Of a stretch of 64,000 nt of DNA, positions 38,201-47,762 are shown in pieces. A program made the position numbers and the translations under genes. This DNA is from an uncultured Hyphomicrobiales bacterium (GTDB lineage Bacteria; Pseudomonadota; Alphaproteobacteria; Rhizobiales; Beijerinckiaceae), in contig CAINED010000013.1 of assembly GCA_903847605.1 (NCBI GenBank), positions 186,001 to 250,000 on the forward strand, in the 5' to 3' direction. Under the pieces are notes generated by a model that was not told the origin of the DNA, made no database searches, and was given only the letters and a program-made list of their open reading frames with translations. The first letter of the stretch is position 1. Each line of letters opens with the position of its first letter.

Positions 38201-38596
38201 ATGCGCCGTTATGCAAAAACATTCCTTCTGGCGATGGCGCTGTTTGCGGCGCCATCACTGGCATTCGCGCAGGAAGCCAGCCACTGCGACAAGATTTCCG
38301 ACGACGATGCGTTCAATAAATGCCTCGCGGCCGCCAGCCCGTCCAGGGCTGGCGCGCGGCCGGCAACGATGCCCGCTCCTGCGACTGAAAAGACCGAGGC
38401 AGACCCAGCGCCGCGCGCGAGCCGCCGCGGCTCCCGCTACGTGCGCGGGAACTATGCGCGCGGAAGCTACGGGCCATTACGCCGCGCACAGGCAAGTTCC
38501 GCGAGATCACGCGCCTATAGCAATCAATGGCGCGTCCAGCGCATGAAAAGCGGCCGTGTCAGGATGACGATTCCGATGAGCGGGCGCAGGCGCTGA
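38201..38596 (+). CDS. Small secreted basic protein, unknown function
   Basis: A 131-residue protein whose first 23 residues are a clear signal peptide ('FLLAMALFAAPSLAFAQ'). Two cysteines (29 and 41, 'HCDK' and 'NKCL') could form a disulphide in the exported protein. The rest is a low-complexity, Arg/Ser/Ala-rich tail ('RRGSRYVRGNYARGSYGPLRRAQ'), strongly basic. I do not recognise a family. It starts 7 bases after pheT and its stop abuts the stop of the convergent gene at 38597. Start ATG 38201 has no strong ribosome binding site, so it might be read through from pheT. Confidence 0.6.
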   Translation: MRRYAKTFLLAMALFAAPSLAFAQEASHCDKISDDDAFNKCLAAASPSRAGARPATMPAPATEKTEADPAPRASRRGSRYVRGNYARGSYGPLRRAQASSARSRAYSNQWRVQRMKSGRVRMTIPMSGRRR

Positions 38597-39562
38597 TCAC
38601 TTCCAGCTCTTCGCGGACGATGGCGATCGGATGGGTTTGAATTTCATGTCATTGAGATCGGCGATGAGTCGCGACTCGAACGTCAGCCCATCTCGTGCGC
38701 GATTGATTCGAAGGCGAACGAGGCGTCCCTCGCTCGCGTAGAGAACGTCCCCCTGATGATCTACATCGGCCCAGTCGATGCGGCCGAGAGAATGAAGTGC
38801 AGCCCCTCCCGCATCGACGACGTCTGCCGTTTCGACAAGCCAACGCCCCTGCCTTTCCTTTATACCGTGCAGTTGTACGCGCAGCAGCGGCGCGTCATTA
38901 CGCGATTTCCCTAAGGGCTTTGACCGCGCGCGCGGCGGATCGAATGTCACCCAATATCGCGACTGGAAATTGTGTTCGGTATCGACACTTCCGTTATCCT
39001 CGAAGCGCCAGCCGTCCCGCAAAAGACGCATGTATTCGATCGGATCGTCTTCGCCCCAGCCCGAGTGTTCGTGAAGCGGCTCCACCGTCAACCATTTGGG
39101 TAGTGTGAAGCCTTCCTGCAACGACCACTCGTCGATGTCATCGCGATAGGGTTGCGGACGATGGTTCAAGCGCAGGCGGACGGACGAGTCGAACAGGCCG
39201 CCGCCGCCCCAGCCGTCGTCCTTCCGCCACAAGGCAAGCGCCGTGAACCAGGGCGGACGAGAGATCGCGGTCCACGAGTCCAGCGGGGGCTTATAGTTCG
39301 CAGCAAAATAAACGAGATACTTTCCATCGGGCGAGAGATCACAGCGACGTTCATAGATGCGTGCGCGCACCCACTGTCCGGCTTCAATCGTGTCGGACTT
39401 CAGATCCCAGGACAGAAGCCGGGTGGAGCGCGAAGGCCCGCGCCGAAACAAAATGGCCCGGTGGGCGCTGCGCGCGATGATGCCATAGACGCGCGAAGAC
39501 TTGCCGTCGCTCTGTGGCAAGTCTTGCATGTGCGCGGGTATTCGCTCGTCTGTCTCGCTCAT
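38597..39562 (-). CDS. Conserved hypothetical protein, tryptophan-rich, beta-propeller-like
   Basis: A 321-residue cytoplasmic protein with no signal peptide or membrane segment. Repeated short units of the type 'RLLSWDLKSDTI', 'RRCDLSPDGKYLVYFAAN', 'WFTALALWRKDDGWGGGGLFD' and 'DGDVLYASEGRLVRLRIN'-like strands suggest a beta-propeller; this last reading is by eye only. Trp and Arg are frequent. I do not recognise the family. It is convergent with the small secreted gene (stops abut) and lies 76 bases after the fumarase gene's stop. Confidence 0.6.
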   Translation of the reverse strand: MSETDERIPAHMQDLPQSDGKSSRVYGIIARSAHRAILFRRGPSRSTRLLSWDLKSDTIEAGQWVRARIYERRCDLSPDGKYLVYFAANYKPPLDSWTAISRPPWFTALALWRKDDGWGGGGLFDSSVRLRLNHRPQPYRDDIDEWSLQEGFTLPKWLTVEPLHEHSGWGEDDPIEYMRLLRDGWRFEDNGSVDTEHNFQSRYWVTFDPPRARSKPLGKSRNDAPLLRVQLHGIKERQGRWLVETADVVDAGGAALHSLGRIDWADVDHQGDVLYASEGRLVRLRINRARDGLTFESRLIADLNDMKFKPIRSPSSAKSWK

Positions 39563-39638
39563 CCGGATGCCTCCATCCGGATTGTTAAGTTCATGTGAGC
39601 AGGGGCGCAGTGCTCTCGCGCACGCCGAAGTTCGCCTG

Positions 39639-41255
39639 TTAGCTCAGGTTCAACTCGCGGAAGAAATCGTTGCCCTTGTCATCGACGACGATGAAGGCCG
39701 GGAAATCCTCGACCTCGATTTTCCAGATCGCCTCCATGCCGAGCTCGGCATATTCGATGACGTCGACCTTCTTGATACAGTCCTGCGCGAGGCGGGCAGC
39801 CGGCCCGCCGATGGAACCAAGATAGAAGCCACCGTACTTCTTGCACGCATCGGTGACAGCCTTGGACCGATTACCCTTCGCCAGCATGACCATTGATCCC
39901 CCGGCGGCCTGAAACTGGTCGACAAACGAGTCCATACGGCCCGCCGTGGTCGGCCCGAACGAGCCCGACGCCATGCCTTCAGGCGTTTTGGCCGGCCCCG
40001 CGTAATAGACCGGATGATTCTTGAAATATTCGGGCAGGCCTTCTCCCCGGTCCAGCCGCTCGCGCAACTTCGCGTGGGCAAGATCGCGTGCGACGATCAA
40101 CGGACCTGTGAGCGACAGGCGCGTCTTGATGGGATAGGCCGACAGGGTCGCGAGAATTTCCTTCATGGGCCTGTTGAGGTCGATGTTCACGACATCTCCG
40201 CCGAGCGAACCTTCATCCACATGCGGCATGTATTTCGCGGGGTCGAATTCCAGCTGTTCGAGGAAGACGCCGTCCTTGGTGATTTTGCCAACAGCCTGAC
40301 GATCCGCCGAGCATGAAACGCCCATGCCAATCGGCAAGGACGCGCCATGGCGCGGCAAGCGGATGACGCGAACGTCGTGACAAAAATACTTGCCGCCGAA
40401 TTGCGCGCCTACACCCAGCTGTTGCGTCAGCTTGTGAATTTCCTCTTCCATGGCGATGTCGCGGAAGGCTGTGCCGTCAGTGTTTCCCGATGTCGGCAGA
40501 CTATCGAGATAGCGCGCCGACGCGAGTTTGACGGTCTTGAGGTTCAATTCCGCCGATGTGCCGCCGATGACGATGGCGAGGTGATAGGGCGGGCAAGCGG
40601 CCGTGCCGAGTGTCAGTATCTTTTCTTTCAGAAAAGCGATCAGCCGATCATGCGTGAGCACCGATGGCGTCTGCTGAAAAAGAAATGTCTTGTTGGCGGA
40701 GCCGCCGCCCTTTGCCATGAACAGAAATTTGTACTCGCTCTCGCCTTCCGAATAGATTTCGATCTGCGCAGGCAGATTATCGCCGGTATTCTTCTCATCG
40801 AACATCGCGAGCGGCGCGAGTTGGGAATAGCGCAGATTCTTTTTCACATAGGCATCGCGGATGCCTTCGGCGATGGCGCTTTCATCCTCGCCGTCGGTCC
40901 AGATCAGGCGGCCCTTTTTGCCCATCACGATGGCTGTGCCGGTGTCCTGGCACATCGGCAGCACGCCCCCGGCGGCGATGTTGGCATTCTTCAGGAGGTC
41001 GTAGGCGACGAATTTGTCGTTCCCGGTCGCCTCTTCATCGTCAAGGATCTTCGCGAGCTGCGCGAGATGTCCCGGCCTGAGGTAGTGGTTGATATCGATC
41101 ATCGCCTGTTCGGCCAGAAGACGAATTGCTTCACGCTCGATAACAAGCACGTCCTTGCCGCCGAATTTCTCGGTGCGAAGGCCTGCCGAAGAAAGCTTGC
41201 GGTAGGGCGTCGAGTCTTTTGCAAGCGGAAACATCGTGGCGTGATGATAGGTCAT
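39639..41255 (-). CDS. fumA: Fumarate hydratase class I (4Fe-4S type)
   Basis: Converts fumarate to malate in the TCA cycle using an oxygen-labile Fe-S cluster. The single-chain 538-residue form matches E. coli FumA/FumB length. Candidate cluster cysteines sit in 'PMCQDTGTA' (Cys102), 'GVSCSADRQ' and 'DACKKYGG'. '[20 protein letters not shown]' and 'SGNTDGTAF' are typical of the family. No other TCA gene is near. Convergent arrangement with the unknown gene downstream; divergent from glk with 108 bases between, which must carry both promoters. Confidence 0.93.
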   Translation of the reverse strand: MTYHHATMFPLAKDSTPYRKLSSAGLRTEKFGGKDVLVIEREAIRLLAEQAMIDINHYLRPGHLAQLAKILDDEEATGNDKFVAYDLLKNANIAAGGVLPMCQDTGTAIVMGKKGRLIWTDGEDESAIAEGIRDAYVKKNLRYSQLAPLAMFDEKNTGDNLPAQIEIYSEGESEYKFLFMAKGGGSANKTFLFQQTPSVLTHDRLIAFLKEKILTLGTAACPPYHLAIVIGGTSAELNLKTVKLASARYLDSLPTSGNTDGTAFRDIAMEEEIHKLTQQLGVGAQFGGKYFCHDVRVIRLPRHGASLPIGMGVSCSADRQAVGKITKDGVFLEQLEFDPAKYMPHVDEGSLGGDVVNIDLNRPMKEILATLSAYPIKTRLSLTGPLIVARDLAHAKLRERLDRGEGLPEYFKNHPVYYAGPAKTPEGMASGSFGPTTAGRMDSFVDQFQAAGGSMVMLAKGNRSKAVTDACKKYGGFYLGSIGGPAARLAQDCIKKVDVIEYAELGMEAIWKIEVEDFPAFIVVDDKGNDFFRELNLS

Positions 41256-41363
41256 GGCTGGGCCTTCCTGAGCGAAGTTGCCGCGTTTTATTCGCTTGGG
41301 AAGGGGTTTCCAAGAGCTTTCCGCCCTTGCTGAGCGGTTGCCGCCTCGTCATAAAGTCAGCCC

Positions 41364-42386
41364 ATGACGGCGCCCGATGTCATCGCCTTTCCCTTGCCTC
41401 GACTTCTCTGCGATGTCGGCGGTACGCACATCCGTTTTGCGGCGGTCGAAGCGGAGGGCCTCGCGCCGAGCTTGCTCAGCCATGGGATATTGGCAAGTTT
41501 CGCAGGTTTCGAGGACGCTGCGCGCCACGCGATCGCTTCGATGAATACGCCGCCGGCCTCGCTGCTGATCTGCGCAGCGGGCCCAGTCGATGGTCGTTCG
41601 GCGCAGCTCACGAATCGGGGCTGGCGACTCGACGGCGAGGTACTCGCAGGTTCGCTGCACCTCAAGCAGGGAGTGCTCCTGAACGATTTCGAGGCGGTGG
41701 CGCTGAGCCTGCCCGCCCTGAACGGAAGCAGTCTTGTGCAGGTCGTAGGGAGGGAACAGTCCTCTTCATCTGGTGGTCCGCAACTCGTGCTCGGCGCAGG
41801 CACGGGGCTAGGTCTCGCCGCGCTGATTTCGGACGACGGGCGCCATCAGGCCATCTCCAGCGAGGCCGGCCACATCACGCTGGGGCCTGCCTGCGAGGAA
41901 GACGAAGCCGTCTTTGCCCGCGTCGAACGTCCGCACGGCCGACTGACGGCGGAGACGCTGATTTCAGGTCCGGGCCTGGAGAGATTGCATCGCGCTCGAC
42001 TCATCCTGTCCGGGAAGGAGCCTGCCATCGAAATGTCCGCGGCGGGCATAGCGGAAAATGCCGGCCGATACTCTTCCGGAGTTGAAGCCGCGACAGTGCG
42101 CCATTTCTGGAGGATCGTCGCCCGATTCGCCAGCGACATGGCGCTCGTTTTCGCAGCGCGCGGGGGCGTCGTGCTTGCGGGAGGCGCGTTGCAGAAGCTC
42201 TACCCGATGATGGACCCGCAGGAATTTCGCGCCTGCTTTCTGGACAAATCTCCGATGCAAGCGCTGATCCGCGGCATCTCCGTGCATATGCTGAAAGACG
42301 AATATGCCGTTCTCAAGGGCCTCGCGCGGATCGCCGCACTGCCATCGGAATATTCGATAGATTACGAAAGCCGGCGCTGGGCCTGA
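41364..42386 (+). CDS. glk: Glucokinase
   Basis: Phosphorylates glucose with ATP. The 340-residue protein has the hexokinase-fold phosphate-1 loop 'LLCDVGGTHIRFAAVE' at about residues 14-29, 'CAAGPVDG' and 'LVLGAGTGLGLAALI', which are typical of the Glk (not ROK) family; the ROK zinc motif is absent. 'ISSEAGHITLGP' carries the sugar-binding Glu/His. Substrate specificity within hexoses is inferred. It ends 15 bases from the convergent ptsN stop and is divergent from the fumarase gene. Confidence 0.9.
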   Translation: MTAPDVIAFPLPRLLCDVGGTHIRFAAVEAEGLAPSLLSHGILASFAGFEDAARHAIASMNTPPASLLICAAGPVDGRSAQLTNRGWRLDGEVLAGSLHLKQGVLLNDFEAVALSLPALNGSSLVQVVGREQSSSSGGPQLVLGAGTGLGLAALISDDGRHQAISSEAGHITLGPACEEDEAVFARVERPHGRLTAETLISGPGLERLHRARLILSGKEPAIEMSAAGIAENAGRYSSGVEAATVRHFWRIVARFASDMALVFAARGGVVLAGGALQKLYPMMDPQEFRACFLDKSPMQALIRGISVHMLKDEYAVLKGLARIAALPSEYSIDYESRRWA

Positions 42387-42401
42387 TCAATCAGACAAAC
42401 G

Positions 42402-42866
42402 TCAAGCGGCGTGCGATGTCGGACTTCCCGTCAACAGCGCATAAATCCCCGCTTCGTCGCGCGTCGCACGCAGGAGCGTGGCGAAGGTGCTATCCCGCAG
42501 CGTGCGCGCAACCTGCGCCAAAGCTTTCAGATGATCCGCCCCAGCAGCTTCCGGCGCGATCAGCACGCAAACGAGATCGACTGGAATGCCGTCGGTGGCG
42601 TCGAAGTCTACGGGATTGTCCAGCCGTACAAAGAGACCGAACATGCGGCCGGCCTTGGCCAGCTTGCCATGAGGAATGGCGATGCCGTTTCCGACGCCGG
42701 TAGAGCCAAGTTTCTCACGCTGCCATAACGTGTCGAAAATCTCACGTTCGCCAATTCCCGAAATCAGCGCGGCGCGTTCGCTGATTTCCTGAAACAGCTG
42801 TTTCTTGCTCGCCACCTTGACGGATGGCAGGACTGCATTCGAAGCGATGAAGTCTTTCAGCTGCAT
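42402..42866 (-). CDS. ptsN: Nitrogen PTS IIA protein
   Basis: EIIA-Ntr is a regulatory phosphocarrier linked to rpoN. The start at ATG 42866 ('MQLKDFIASNAVLPSVKVASKK') gives 154 residues; the reading upstream is not family-like. The phosphorylated His66 is in 'GIAIPHGKLA', and 'LVCVLIAPEAAGADHLKALAQVARTLRD' is the usual C-terminal block. In the conserved alphaproteobacterial order it closes the rpoN-hpf-ptsN series, 71 bases after hpf. Confidence 0.95.
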   Translation of the reverse strand: MQLKDFIASNAVLPSVKVASKKQLFQEISERAALISGIGEREIFDTLWQREKLGSTGVGNGIAIPHGKLAKAGRMFGLFVRLDNPVDFDATDGIPVDLVCVLIAPEAAGADHLKALAQVARTLRDSTFATLLRATRDEAGIYALLTGSPTSHAA

Positions 42867-42937
42867 GATATCGCTCTGTACATCCGCATGCTGGCGATGG
42901 TGAACCCGGCGCCGAACACATCTATGGACGATTGAAC

Positions 42938-43534
42938 TTATTCCGCGGCCCTGATGGTCTTGTCGGACTCGCCACCGGGATCCACCCATCCGACGTTTCC
43001 ATCGCCGCGCCGATATACGACATTGATGCGTTTTGTTCCCGCGTGGCGAAAGACGATGACGGGCGCCCCGGTCATGTCCAGTTCGAGCACGGCCGAAGAC
43101 ACGGCAAGCGTGCGCAGCGACGCCACTTGCTCGGCAACGATGACCGCGTTGAATTCCTGACTCTCGTCGGCTTCCTGATCGGGCGCTTCGAGGACGTAGT
43201 TCGCCATCGTATCGCCGTTACGCGAAGCAGCGTGGCTGCCATGATGTTCTTTCAACCGGCGCTTGTATCGGCGCAGGCGTTTTTCGAGGCGATCGGCGGC
43301 CTGATCGAAACTGACATAGGGATCGTGTGCGCGTCCCTCGGAATGCAGCGTGATGCCGGACGACAAATGCAACGTGCAATCGCTGCGATAACCTGATCCC
43401 TCGTGATCTACGACGACATGACCGCTGACCTGACCGTCGAAATATTTTCCGATTGCAGCATCTATCTTTTCGAGAATATGGGCCCTCATGGCTTCGCCGA
43501 GGTCGAAGTGCTTTCCGGTCACACGTATCGTCAT
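42938..43534 (-). CDS. hpf: Ribosome hibernation promoting factor, long form
   Basis: HPF binds 70S ribosomes and drives their dimerisation in stationary phase. I prefer ATG 43534 ('MTIRVTGKHFDLGEAMRAHILEKID'), preceded by GGGA; two earlier in-frame ATGs exist. The N-terminal S30AE domain has 'YRSDCTLHLSSGITLHSEGRAHDPYVSFDQAADRLEKRLRRYKRRL'. A linker leads to a C-terminal dimerisation domain ('AVLELDMTGAPVIVFRHAGTKRINVVYRRGDGNVGWVDP'), so this is the long 198-residue type. Lies between rpoN and ptsN, 177 bases after rpoN. Confidence 0.94.
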   Translation of the reverse strand: MTIRVTGKHFDLGEAMRAHILEKIDAAIGKYFDGQVSGHVVVDHEGSGYRSDCTLHLSSGITLHSEGRAHDPYVSFDQAADRLEKRLRRYKRRLKEHHGSHAASRNGDTMANYVLEAPDQEADESQEFNAVIVAEQVASLRTLAVSSAVLELDMTGAPVIVFRHAGTKRINVVYRRGDGNVGWVDPGGESDKTIRAAE

Positions 43535-43648
43535 TTTGTTTCCCAAGGGCATGGCGGCAACCCTGCCGGCCGCCGTCTGCAACTGCCTCTATCTAGCGAT
43601 TTTTTCGGCTGGTTAAAAGCATTTCCCGCCGCCGGCCAGACATACTGA

Positions 43649-43665
43649 CAGCTTCCAGCAAGCTG
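43649..43665 (-). other. Small hairpin between rpoN and hpf
   Basis: CAGCTT (43649-43654) and AAGCTG (43660-43665) are inverted with a 5-base loop, in the 177-base rpoN-hpf gap. No T tract follows. No clear -24/-12 sigma-54 promoter was found in this gap. Confidence 0.3.
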
Positions 43666-43711
43666 CTGAATCTATGGCATAACCTCTTTGCCGCTACGGA
43701 TTCGGTTGTAG

Positions 43712-45286
43712 CTAGAGCGCGGGTTGAAGGGTCGCGACCTTTTCGCGCCGCCGTTCGACGGAAGACGCAATCTTCATGCTTTCCCGATACTTGGCGACTG
43801 TGCGGCGCGCAATATTGATATTCGCTTCCTTCAGCCGCAGCACAATGGCGTCGTCGGACAGCACATCTTGAGGCGGCTCCTGATCGATCATCTGCTTGAT
43901 TCGGAAGCGCACCGCTTCGGATGAGTGGGCTTCGCCGCCACTTTGCGCCGGTATCGACGCGGTGAAAAAGAATTTGAATTCGAACAGCCCCCGGTGACAC
44001 GAAATATATTTGTTCGATGTCACACGGGAGACGGTCGATTCGTGCATGCCGATCGCGTCGGCAACAGTTTTCAGATTGAGCGGTCGCAGATGCTCGAGGC
44101 CGTTGGCGAAGAAGCCATCCTGCTGTTTCACGATTTCCGTCGCCACTTTCAGGATCGTACGGGCGCGTTGCTCAAGGCTGCGCGTAAGCCAGTTTGCATT
44201 CTGCAAACATTCCGCAACGTATGATTTGTCTGTTGCCGATGTCGCTGCACGCGAAACACTTGCCGCATAGGTCTGATTGATGAGGACGCGCGGCAGGCAT
44301 TCCGAATTGAGCTCGATGTGCCATGAACCGTCCGCAGCCGGACGCACCAGCACATCTGGCACAACCGGATGTACATCCGAACTGACAAAGGCGCGTCCGG
44401 GCTTGGGATCCAGGTGGCGAATTTCTGCCAGCATATCCGTCAGATCTTCCTGATCGACGCCACAGATTTTCTTCAGCTGGGCGAAGTCGCGCTTCGCAAG
44501 CAACGGCAGATTCTGGATCAGCGCCTGCATCGCAGGATCGAACCGGTCGGCTTCCCGGAGTTGAATCGCCAGACATTCCGCCAGGTCGCGCGCGCCGATG
44601 CCCGCAGGATCGAAGGTCTGGATGATCGAAAGCACGTGATCGACGCGCGTTGCGTTTACACCAAGTCTGCCTGCGATTTCAGCGATATTCTCACGCATGT
44701 AGCCCGCATCGTCGATGGCGTCGATCAGGGTTTCGCCAATGATGCGATCGACAGGATCGGACACAGCAAGCATCAGTTGCGACGTCAGATGATCAGGCAA
44801 GGATACTTTTGCCGCGACATAGGCTTCCAGATTGGGCGCCTCTTCGCTGTTGGAAGAAGACCCCGAACCCGGCGTGCTCGTCAGGGAAAAACCGGACTGG
44901 TCCGTAGTCGCATTATTCGCAGCGGGCGCTGGAAGGTCGGAATCGAATGTATTTCCAACTTCCGTGCCGAGTTGGGCCTCCAGTACATCCCGGTCAGTCG
45001 CAAGGTTCTCGATTGCCCAGTCGCCTTCCGCGGCATCGGACTCGCCGCCATCCGAACTGTCGCTATCTCCTTCAGACTCCAGATCCTTGCCGGAGTCCGG
45101 CAGTTCCTCGCCGGCGGCCGCCCGATCATCTTCCCGCTCCAGAAGCGGGTTTCGTTCGAGTTCCTGCTCGACGAAAGCCGAAAGCTCCAGATTCGACAGC
45201 TGAAGCAGCTTGATCGCCTGCAGAAGCTGCGGCGTCATGACAAGGGACTGCCCCTGCCGCATGACCAAGCGTGTCGAAATCGCCAT
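43712..45286 (-). CDS. rpoN: RNA polymerase sigma-54 factor
   Basis: Sigma-54 directs polymerase to -24/-12 promoters that need an enhancer-binding activator. ATG 45286 gives 524 residues starting 'MAISTRLVMRQGQSLVMTPQLLQAIKLLQLSNLELSAFVEQELERNPLLE', the region I that contacts the activator; ATG 45313 is an alternative. Next comes an acidic region II, the core-binding region and the helix-turn-helix. The RpoN box 'ARRTVAKYRE' is near the C-terminus and intact. It lies between lptB and hpf, as in other alphaproteobacteria. Confidence 0.97.
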   Translation of the reverse strand: MAISTRLVMRQGQSLVMTPQLLQAIKLLQLSNLELSAFVEQELERNPLLEREDDRAAAGEELPDSGKDLESEGDSDSSDGGESDAAEGDWAIENLATDRDVLEAQLGTEVGNTFDSDLPAPAANNATTDQSGFSLTSTPGSGSSSNSEEAPNLEAYVAAKVSLPDHLTSQLMLAVSDPVDRIIGETLIDAIDDAGYMRENIAEIAGRLGVNATRVDHVLSIIQTFDPAGIGARDLAECLAIQLREADRFDPAMQALIQNLPLLAKRDFAQLKKICGVDQEDLTDMLAEIRHLDPKPGRAFVSSDVHPVVPDVLVRPAADGSWHIELNSECLPRVLINQTYAASVSRAATSATDKSYVAECLQNANWLTRSLEQRARTILKVATEIVKQQDGFFANGLEHLRPLNLKTVADAIGMHESTVSRVTSNKYISCHRGLFEFKFFFTASIPAQSGGEAHSSEAVRFRIKQMIDQEPPQDVLSDDAIVLRLKEANINIARRTVAKYRESMKIASSVERRREKVATLQPAL

Positions 45287-45426
45287 TGAGAACCCAAATT
45301 CCAACCGAGCCATTTCGGCCCGTTTCTTGCTTATAGCACTGTGGCATATTTTGTTGCGATGCGAAATCGCGCCGCACACCGCGCTTTCCCCATCGGGGGT
45401 TAACAAGGCGTCACCCGGCCGCCGGA

Positions 45427-46242
45427 TCAGAGACGGAAATCTTCGCCCAGATAGAAGCGACGCACGTCCGGGTCGGCAACGATGGCTTCAGGCGAGCCTT
45501 CGGTCAGCACGTGACCTGTATGGATGATGTAGGCCCGATCGATAAGTCCCAGTGTTTCCCGGACGTTATGATCGGTGATCAGGACGCCGATGCCGCGCTG
45601 GGTCAGATGCCGAACCAGCGCCTGAATATCGCCCACGGCGATGGGGTCGATACCGGCGAAGGGCTCGTCCAGCAGCATGAAGGATGGTTGACCGGCGAGG
45701 GCGCGGGCGATTTCGCAGCGTCGGCGCTCGCCGCCCGACAGCGCGATGGATGGCGACTTGCGCAGACGCTTGATGTCGAATTCCTCGAGCAGCGATTCCA
45801 GTTCGGCGGCCTGCCTGTCCTTGCCGGGAACGCTGACCTCGAGCACCGCCCGGATATTGTCCTCGACGGAAAGGCCACGGAAAATCGACGCTTCCTGCGG
45901 CAGATAGCCGATCCCGAGGCGAGCGCGCTGATACATCGGCAGCATTGTCACATCGTTGCCGTCGAGCTCGATCATGCCTTTGTCCGGCTGGACGAGGCCG
46001 GTGATCATGTAGAAGACGGTGGTCTTGCCGGCCCCGTTTGGCCCGAGGAGACCCACCGCCTCGCCTCGCCGCACCGCGAGGCTCACGTTCTGAACGACCT
46101 GCCGGCCGCGATAGCTCTTGCCGAGGTTCCAGGCGCAGAGCCAGCCCTCACGCGACTTGTCGCCGGGCGCAACACTTTTTGTCGAGATCGCGGACTTTCC
46201 GCCGCCCAAAAGCCGGCCGAGAAATCCTGTGGAACGCTGCAT
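45427..46242 (-). CDS. lptB: LPS export ABC transporter ATP-binding protein LptB
   Basis: The cytoplasmic ATPase that powers LPS extraction with LptFG. I start at ATG 46242 ('[15 protein letters not shown]'), giving 271 residues; the family usually starts about 30 residues later, so the N-terminal part is an extension. Walker A 'GPNGAGKTT', signature '[15 protein letters not shown]', Walker B '[12 protein letters not shown]' and the H-loop 'TDHN' are all present. It lies 98 bases after lptA and precedes rpoN, so the lptC-lptA-lptB block runs into the sigma-54 cluster. Confidence 0.95.
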   Translation of the reverse strand: MQRSTGFLGRLLGGGKSAISTKSVAPGDKSREGWLCAWNLGKSYRGRQVVQNVSLAVRRGEAVGLLGPNGAGKTTVFYMITGLVQPDKGMIELDGNDVTMLPMYQRARLGIGYLPQEASIFRGLSVEDNIRAVLEVSVPGKDRQAAELESLLEEFDIKRLRKSPSIALSGGERRRCEIARALAGQPSFMLLDEPFAGIDPIAVGDIQALVRHLTQRGIGVLITDHNVRETLGLIDRAYIIHTGHVLTEGSPEAIVADPDVRRFYLGEDFRL

Positions 46243-46339
46243 ATGCTGGCTTACGCTCAAAACGGCCCCGCAGTGCGCGACAGGTGACGGATCGCCATGA
46301 TCAATGCCGCAGAATCGCGCAAATGTCACCGGCGAGCGG

Positions 46340-46960
46340 CTATTGCGCCGGTTTGCGGGTCGTCGCGCCGCCCTTCTTCTCCTCGGAACCCGGCGTAAAG
46401 ATGCTTTGCACGCGGCCGCCCTTGATGTTGGCGCGGCCGGTGTTCAGGTCATATTCCAGAACGCCGTCGTTGCCGCCGCGGACCACGTTTGGACCCTGAG
46501 TCAGAACGGGATTGCCATACAGGAAAACCTTGTTGTTCGGCTTGTCATAGACGCCGCGTTCGCCCGTCCCGACCTGATCCTTCGACGTCACGACGACCTT
46601 GCAGCAGGCTTCGATGCGCTTGATCTGCTCGTTCATCCCGCCTTCGGGAGCCTGACCCTCGGGTTTTTTCCCGGTCGCATCGCGTTCCATGAAAATCGTC
46701 ATCGTCGGAGCCCTAATACTCGCCTCGCCCTGCTTTGCGATGACGTTGCCCGAATAGACGAATTTCTGTTCCTTATCGAAATATTCCAGCTTCTCCGCAT
46801 CGATGCTGATAGGCGCGCGCGAATTGCCGCCGGGGATCAGCGGGGACGCGCCGCGCTTCGCGCCTTGCGCATGAACCACACTAAAAAAAGAGCCAACCAG
46901 CAGCGCCGTCATACCAGCGCCGACGATAGCGCGGCCAACACGTTTATCTATCGCAATCAT
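46340..46960 (-). CDS. lptA: LPS transport periplasmic protein LptA
   Basis: LptA forms the periplasmic bridge for LPS. The 206-residue product begins with a signal peptide ('[24 protein letters not shown]', cleaved after about residue 32), then an OstA-type beta-jellyroll ('[41 protein letters not shown]' through '[27 protein letters not shown]'). Its start overlaps the lptC stop by 4 bases, so they are translationally coupled. Confidence 0.93.
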   Translation of the reverse strand: MIAIDKRVGRAIVGAGMTALLVGSFFSVVHAQGAKRGASPLIPGGNSRAPISIDAEKLEYFDKEQKFVYSGNVIAKQGEASIRAPTMTIFMERDATGKKPEGQAPEGGMNEQIKRIEACCKVVVTSKDQVGTGERGVYDKPNNKVFLYGNPVLTQGPNVVRGGNDGVLEYDLNTGRANIKGGRVQSIFTPGSEEKKGGATTRKPAQ

Positions 46961-47661
46961 TCTGCTTTTTCCTGAGCGCCTTCGCCCTTTGCCGGGTTGA
47001 ACAGCGATTTCACATTGCCGATGAATGTGATGACCTTGCCGCCATCCGCAACGTCGACGCGATCGGCGTCGACTTTGCCGTTCGGCATGCTCACGAAGAC
47101 ATGCTCCTGCGATGTCAGCGTGCCCGCTTTCAAGTTTACGTCTGCGCTTCGCAAGTGCGCCAGGAAGCCGGAAGTGCTTTTCAGGGTGATAAGCTCGCCA
47201 CCTTTGCCGGCAAACAGCTTCATGAGGTCCGCGCCGCTATCGAAAATGCCCGAGGGAGCCACGACATTCACCGAGTTGTCGTTCTCCATCTGGATGCGCG
47301 CTTCGACTTCGTTCAATTCGATTACCTTGGGCGACCGGACGTCCTGAATGCCCGAACGCGCGCGAACCTGATAGGGTTTGCCATCCTTGCGGAAACCGTT
47401 CAGCCGCGGCAGCTCCATCGTGATTTTCGTTCCGTTGAGCGATGCGCTGGCGATCGACACATTTCCAGGCACTGCCGAAAACGGATCGAAGATGGCTACT
47501 GCCGCAAGGACTGCGGCAGAGCCGAAAGAGCCGAGGACAATGAAGCGCTTGAGCCACAGTACCCGCCGGCTGTGCGATCGCGCGGCAATGATCGCCTTGC
47601 TCCGGTCGCGCACATACTCGCCGGACTTCGTCGCTGCATCGATCGCCAGGGCGTTTGACAT
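46957..47661 (-). CDS. lptC: LPS export protein LptC
   Basis: LptC is a bitopic inner-membrane protein that receives LPS from LptBFG and passes it to LptA. The 234-residue protein has a cytoplasmic N-terminus with several Arg/Ser residues, one transmembrane segment at about residues 39-58 and a beta-jellyroll periplasmic domain ('VEARIQMENDNSVNVVAPSGIFDSGADLM' to 'LTSQEHVFVSMPNGKVDADRVDV'). The N-terminal cytoplasmic part (about 38 residues) is longer than in E. coli. Overlaps lptA by 4 bases; 101 bases separate it from the RNase D-like gene upstream. Confidence 0.88.
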   Translation of the reverse strand: MSNALAIDAATKSGEYVRDRSKAIIAARSHSRRVLWLKRFIVLGSFGSAAVLAAVAIFDPFSAVPGNVSIASASLNGTKITMELPRLNGFRKDGKPYQVRARSGIQDVRSPKVIELNEVEARIQMENDNSVNVVAPSGIFDSGADLMKLFAGKGGELITLKSTSGFLAHLRSADVNLKAGTLTSQEHVFVSMPNGKVDADRVDVADGGKVITFIGNVKSLFNPAKGEGAQEKAE

Positions 47662-47762
47662 GAACCCGCAGACGTTTAGCCCGATGTGGCCTCGGCCACG
47701 CTTCTGAATTGTTTAGGCAAGAGGCGTGTCCAAAATCAGGCGCAGCCGCCTCGCCAATTACG

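Noticed and set aside
36469-38202. A 577-codon minus-strand open frame opposite pheT
   Set aside because: pheT is intact and conserved throughout; the antisense frame has no domain pattern.
43535-43711. Sigma-54 promoter for hpf
   Set aside because: No GG-N10-GC arrangement with surrounding -24/-12 consensus could be found on the minus strand.
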